DNA of 9,043 nt from a bacterium UBP9_UBA1432 (GTDB taxonomy: Bacteria; Vulcanimicrobiota; Xenobia; Xenobiales; Xenobiaceae), in the NCBI GenBank assembly GCA_002329445.1, contig DCTU01000426.1, positions 1-9,043 of the forward strand. Direction: 5' to 3'. Within the stretch, counting starts at the first letter, position 1. Each line of letters opens with the position of its first letter. The notes beneath the pieces were generated by a model. That model made no database searches. It was not told the DNA's origin and worked only from the letters and a program-made list of their open reading frames with translations. The position numbers were made by a program, and so were the translations under genes. This document shows, piece by piece, positions 5,596 through 9,043 of the stretch.

Positions 5596-7143
5596 GTGCC
5601 CCGGGTCCGACGCCCTCCCCTGCTGCATCCCTTCCTCTTCGCCTTGTACCCGGTGCTGTATCTCTATGCCGGAAACATCGGAGAAGCCCGCGGGATCCAC
5701 GCGGTGGGGCCGGCCCTGCTGGTGCTGGCCGGGGTCGGAGTGTTGATGGCCCTGGGTCGGTTGTTGGACCGGGACGGCCAGCGCAGCGGGATCTTTCTCT
5801 CGGCCCTGGTCGTGGTCTTCTTCTCGTTCGGCGCCGTCACCAGCTTCCTGGGAGACCTCGAGATCGCCGGGTTCCACCCACTCCGCCTACGGGTTGTGGC
5901 CCCAGGACTGGTCCTGGCCCTGGCCGCCCTGGGGTTCTACCTCAAGAGCCGCCCCCCGTCCTGGGCCGCCTCCTGGACGACCAACCTGAACCTGGTCTCG
6001 GGCCTGCTGGTCGGCCTGGTCACCATGCAGGCTCTCTGGGGACACACCACCCGACCGGTGCCTCCACCTCTCCCCGAGGCCGACATCCCCGTCACACGGA
6101 CCGTGCAGGAGCGACCAGACCTCTACGTCCTGATCCTGGACGAGTTCGGGCGCCAGGATATCCTCCACGAGCAATTCGGCCTGGACCTGCGCCCTTCGCT
6201 TCAGGCGCTGCGCGAGATGGGCTTCGCCGTGGCGGAAGGCAGTGCCGCCAACTACTCCCGGACCCAGCCGTCCGTCTCTTCCATGCTGAACCTGGACTAC
6301 CATCAGGAGCTGCAGGATGGACAGGAGGTGACCGAGGACCACTATCTGCGCTGGATCCAGAGGATCCGCCAGAACCGGTTGATCCCCTTCCTGCGCAGCC
6401 AGGGCTACCGGATCCGCGCCTACACCTCGGCGATGGCGGGGACTGACGGCCTGGTGGGCGTGGATGAGGAGGTCACCTCAGGGGCTCTGGAGGGGGAATT
6501 CGTCGAGAGCCTGGTCCGGGGAACCCCCATCCCCTACCTCCTGGAAACCCTGGGGAGCCCTCGAGCCGAAGGGGATCGGGCCCACGCCCGCAGGATCCGG
6601 TTCATGTTCTCGGACCTGGCGGACTCCCGCCCCCCTCATCCCACCTTCACCCTGGCTCACATCCTGTGCCCTCATCCACCCTACGTCTTCCATGCCGACG
6701 GCCGGGCGATCACCCGTTCAGAGATGGCCAAACTGGGCTGGCCGCGGGCGGTGGGTGAGGCTCCCCTGCCGGTCTACCGGGCCTTCTATCCGGAGCAGAC
6801 GCAGTACGCCGCCGTCCGGATCGAGGCGGTGGCCCGAGCCATCCTGGCCCGACCGGGCCCTCCGCCGGTGGTGCTGATCGTCTCGGATCACGGCCCCCAA
6901 TCCCTGTTCATGGAGGATCCGGACCGCTTCTGGAAGGAACCGACTCCGGAGGTGGCCCGCGAACGTCTGGCCAACCTGGTCGCGCTGCACGCTCCTGGAG
7001 TGGACGACGAGGCCCTGCGCGGGATCACCCTGGTCAACGCGATGCGTCTGGCCCTGAGCCGGGCCACGGGGGCCGACCTGCCCCCCCTTCCCGACCGCTG
7101 TTTCTTCATCGGCGAGCGGGCCGTGGAGTTCCCCAAGCCCTGA
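5596..7143 (+). CDS. Membrane-anchored sulfatase/alkaline-phosphatase-fold transferase or hydrolase
   Basis: This encodes 515 residues from a GTG start. Four to five membrane helices occupy about 10-27, 36-55, 66-86, 100-116 and 130-149. A proline-rich linker follows, then a catalytic domain probably outside the membrane. That domain opens with DLYVLILDEFGR (175-186; D182 a likely metal ligand) and has NYSRTQPSVSSML (219-231), where T223 is the likely metal-coordinating nucleophile. AHILCPHPPY (354-363) supplies possible His ligands and VLIVSDHGP (426-434) is the classic second metal site. This is the layout of LtaS, EptA and OpgB-type enzymes, which move phosphoglycerol or phosphoethanolamine onto envelope glycans or lipids; the exact substrate cannot be read here. 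The GTG is 12 nt after the upstream stop with only a weak GAGG ribosome site, suggesting translation coupled to the preceding gene. It is the last gene of the operon, ending in the inverted repeat at 7139. Confidence 0.85.
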   Translation: MPRVRRPPLLHPFLFALYPVLYLYAGNIGEARGIHAVGPALLVLAGVGVLMALGRLLDRDGQRSGIFLSALVVVFFSFGAVTSFLGDLEIAGFHPLRLRVVAPGLVLALAALGFYLKSRPPSWAASWTTNLNLVSGLLVGLVTMQALWGHTTRPVPPPLPEADIPVTRTVQERPDLYVLILDEFGRQDILHEQFGLDLRPSLQALREMGFAVAEGSAANYSRTQPSVSSMLNLDYHQELQDGQEVTEDHYLRWIQRIRQNRLIPFLRSQGYRIRAYTSAMAGTDGLVGVDEEVTSGALEGEFVESLVRGTPIPYLLETLGSPRAEGDRAHARRIRFMFSDLADSRPPHPTFTLAHILCPHPPYVFHADGRAITRSEMAKLGWPRAVGEAPLPVYRAFYPEQTQYAAVRIEAVARAILARPGPPPVVLIVSDHGPQSLFMEDPDRFWKEPTPEVARERLANLVALHAPGVDDEALRGITLVNAMRLALSRATGADLPPLPDRCFFIGERAVEFPKP

Positions 7144-7160
7144 ACCTGGCCGGGTTCAGG
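7139..7160. terminator. Perfect inverted repeat holding both convergent stop codons
   Basis: CCTGAACC (7139-7146) and GGTTCAGG (7153-7160) are exact reverse complements around a 6-nt loop, TGGCCG. The plus-strand stop TGA (7141-7143) is in the left arm and the minus-strand stop (7158-7156) in the right arm. The hairpin would form in transcripts from both directions. No U-tract follows on either side, so it is not a textbook intrinsic terminator, but its position between convergent genes suggests bidirectional termination or 3'-end protection. Confidence 0.5.
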
Positions 7161-9043
7161 ACGAGGCGGCGGCCTTGGCGTGCAGGATGCCTCCCGCCTG
7201 GAGGCGCTTCAAGGCCTCTTCCTCGGAGAGGGGCTTGCTGTACAGATAGCCCTGCATCACGTCGCAACCGGCATGCGAGAGGTATTCCTTCTGTTCGGCG
7301 GTCTCGACGCCCTCGGCCACCACCTTGTAGCCCAGGCGGTGCGACATCGACACGATGTCGGGGATGACAATCTTCTCCTTCTCCTCACAGAGGATCCGGT
7401 CGACGAAGGACTTGTCGATCTTCACCGCGTCGATGCACAGGTCCCGGACCCGGGACAGCGACGAGTAGCCCACGCCGAAGTCGTCGAGCATGATGTCGAT
7501 GCCGTTCTCGCGCAGACGCCGCAGCCGACCATTGACCAGGTCGTAGTCGTTGAGGAAGACCGACTCGGTGATCTCCAACTCGATGCGTGAGGCCGGGGCC
7601 CCCGATTCCCCGACCAGCCGCAGGACCGTGTCGGTGAAGTCGTCGCGAAGCAGTTGCAGGCCCGAGATGTTGACCGCCACCTTGACCCCGTCCAGCCCCC
7701 GGCCCTCGAGGGTGCGGGCAAAGCGACCCGCCATCCGCAGGATCAGGTTGCTCAGGGGGACGATCAGCATCTTCTTCTCAGCCACCTCGACGAACTCCAT
7801 CGGCGAGACCGGGCCGAAGACCTCGGAGTTCAGGCGGGCCAGGGCTTCGAAACCGACGATCCGATCCTCCTGGAGGTCGATCTTGGGCTGGTAGACCAGG
7901 TAGACCTGGCACTGTTCGGGATCGGCCAGGGCGTGGCGCAGTTCCCGTTCGATCTGGTCCTCCCTGGACACCGCCTCCTCCATGGAGCGGTCGAAGAAGC
8001 AATAGCCGAATCGCCCCTGCCGGGAAGCCTGGTCGATGGCGATGAAGGCGTTGCGCAGGACCTCGTCGGGGTCGCGGTACTCCGAGCCGTGAATCTCGAC
8101 GATGCCGACGTTGCCCCCCACCGGCTGGGCGGAGAGTTCGTCCTTGAGCAGGCCCAGGACCCTCTCGCCCAGAGCCACGAGCTCCTCCCGACTGGCATAG
8201 TCCCGAACATAGAACACGAAACGATCGACCGAGAGGTGGAAGAGCCGGCACTTCCCGACGCACAGCCTGGAGAGGTGGGCCAGGAGCAACTGCACCAGCC
8301 TCTCGCCGTACTGACACCCGTAGGACGCGTTCAGCATCTTGAAATTGGCCAGATTGGCCACCACCACCGCTCGCGGGGCCTTGTCGCGCCGGGCCAGGTC
8401 GTCGGCCACGCACTCGGCGAAGTAGCGGCGGTTGCGCATGCCTGAGACCATGTCGAAGTAGGCGTAGTGCGACAGGATCCGGTTGCGCTGATAGCCGGAG
8501 TAGACCATGACCGCGATCATCACGTAGATCAGCACCAAGGCGATGATCCAGACGTTGCTGACGTACCGGACCAGCTCGTCGGTCCGGGCCAGGTCGTGTC
8601 CCAGGACCAGCCGTCCGATGGGCTCCCCCTTCAACTCGACGGGCACCTCGAAGCGGAAGAGCTTCTGCCCCTCGGGGGTCAGGAAGACCTGCACGCCGTG
8701 ATGGACCAACGCGACCGGGACGTCCCGGGGGCCGGACGTTCCCGCTCGGAGCACCTGGTCCTGCGGGACGAAGTGGGCTTCGGCCACGTGGTGGTCGGTC
8801 CGGATGTGCCCGAGGAGTTCCTGGACCTCGAAGCGCCCCAGCAACTGGTGGATCCGCTCGGCACGCACCCCGATCTGGGCGAAGCGGCCGTCCTCCAACT
8901 GCACGTAGCCGAACTTGTAGTAGTTCCCGTCGCGCAGGCTCTTCCGGATGGGGTCCACCCGAGAGCGTTCGGGCGAGTGCATGAACTGGCGGGTCGGGTT
9001 GCCCTCGGGGGCGGTCCAGCCGACGAACTCCCCGGGGCTGGAG
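7156..9043 (-). CDS. Membrane sensor with degenerate GGDEF and intact EAL domain (c-di-GMP phosphodiesterase), N-terminus off the right edge
   Basis: The frame stays open to the window edge, so the ATG at 8982 is probably internal and the true start lies beyond 9043. Residue numbers here count from that Met. A likely extracytoplasmic sensor region (before about 143) leads to a membrane helix WIIALVLIYVMIAVMVY (145-161). The following GGDEF domain is degenerate: the signature is SVDRF (251-255) and the metal-binding DxD strand reads VANLANF, so cyclase activity is unlikely. The EAL domain keeps FEALARL (378-384), the Asn of NIS (438), the Glu of TES (473), DDFGVGYSS (500-508), K521 of VKID and E557 of AEGVET, so hydrolysis of c-di-GMP is expected. 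The degenerate GGDEF may bind GTP as a regulator, as in some composite proteins. It converges on the glycan operon and is separated from it by 12 nt between stops. Confidence 0.9.
   Translation of the reverse strand, partial: SSPGEFVGWTAPEGNPTRQFMHSPERSRVDPIRKSLRDGNYYKFGYVQLEDGRFAQIGVRAERIHQLLGRFEVQELLGHIRTDHHVAEAHFVPQDQVLRAGTSGPRDVPVALVHHGVQVFLTPEGQKLFRFEVPVELKGEPIGRLVLGHDLARTDELVRYVSNVWIIALVLIYVMIAVMVYSGYQRNRILSHYAYFDMVSGMRNRRYFAECVADDLARRDKAPRAVVVANLANFKMLNASYGCQYGERLVQLLLAHLSRLCVGKCRLFHLSVDRFVFYVRDYASREELVALGERVLGLLKDELSAQPVGGNVGIVEIHGSEYRDPDEVLRNAFIAIDQASRQGRFGYCFFDRSMEEAVSREDQIERELRHALADPEQCQVYLVYQPKIDLQEDRIVGFEALARLNSEVFGPVSPMEFVEVAEKKMLIVPLSNLILRMAGRFARTLEGRGLDGVKVAVNISGLQLLRDDFTDTVLRLVGESGAPASRIELEITESVFLNDYDLVNGRLRRLRENGIDIMLDDFGVGYSSLSRVRDLCIDAVKIDKSFVDRILCEEKEKIVIPDIVSMSHRLGYKVVAEGVETAEQKEYLSHAGCDVMQGYLYSKPLSEEEALKRLQAGGILHAKAAASS

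Noticed and set aside
4066..5877. A 603-codon open frame on the minus strand
   Set aside because: It lies opposite the NoeA-like gene and the start of the membrane transferase gene, is rich in Gln, Gly, Val and Asp as expected for a shadow frame, and has no family motif.

Overview
The window is GC-rich bacterial DNA, densely coded, with seven recognisable protein genes and one larger intergenic region. No tRNA, rRNA, CRISPR array, transposase or phage gene was seen. The high GC content gives every real gene long open shadow frames on the other strand; these were left out. The genes suggest a diderm-type or complex-envelope bacterium that makes surface polysaccharide, signals through cyclic di-GMP and has a mutasome-type Y-family polymerase relative. 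I cannot name the phylum. An ImuB-like gene paired with a DUF6504 gene is best known to me from actinobacteria and Deinococcus-like lineages, but that is not diagnostic.

Left block (1-3019, all minus strand, so read from right to left). A putative zinc metallopeptidase with an HEMAH motif and an internal hydrophobic segment (3019 to 2006) is followed after 43 nt by an ImuB-like, catalytically degenerate Y-family polymerase (1962 to 781). A DUF6504 protein (784 to 539) overlaps the polymerase stop by an ATGA. After a further 77 nt comes hslO/Hsp33, the redox-activated chaperone, cut off by the left edge (461 to 1). The spacing suggests one transcription unit or two close ones, with a stress and DNA-damage flavour. 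A candidate sigma70-type promoter lies at 3044-3072.

Middle block (about 3151-7143, plus strand). Three tightly spaced genes look like a surface-glycan operon. They encode a GT2 glycosyltransferase, a NoeA-like protein with a kinase-like N-terminal half and a SAM-methyltransferase C-terminal half, and a polytopic membrane protein with an alkaline-phosphatase/sulfatase-fold catalytic domain resembling phosphoglycerol or phosphoethanolamine transferases. A reasonable inference is that the first two build or methylate a glycan in the cytoplasm and the third adds or removes a phospho-type or sulfate-type group outside the membrane. The start of the first gene is problematic and may involve a one-base frameshift.

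Right block (7156-9043, minus strand). A membrane-bound sensor protein with a degenerate GGDEF domain and an intact EAL domain (a likely c-di-GMP phosphodiesterase) converges on the glycan operon. Its N terminus lies beyond the right edge. The two convergent stop codons both sit inside one perfect 8-bp inverted repeat (7139-7160). A c-di-GMP enzyme beside a surface-polysaccharide operon is a common arrangement, but a functional link here is only inferred.
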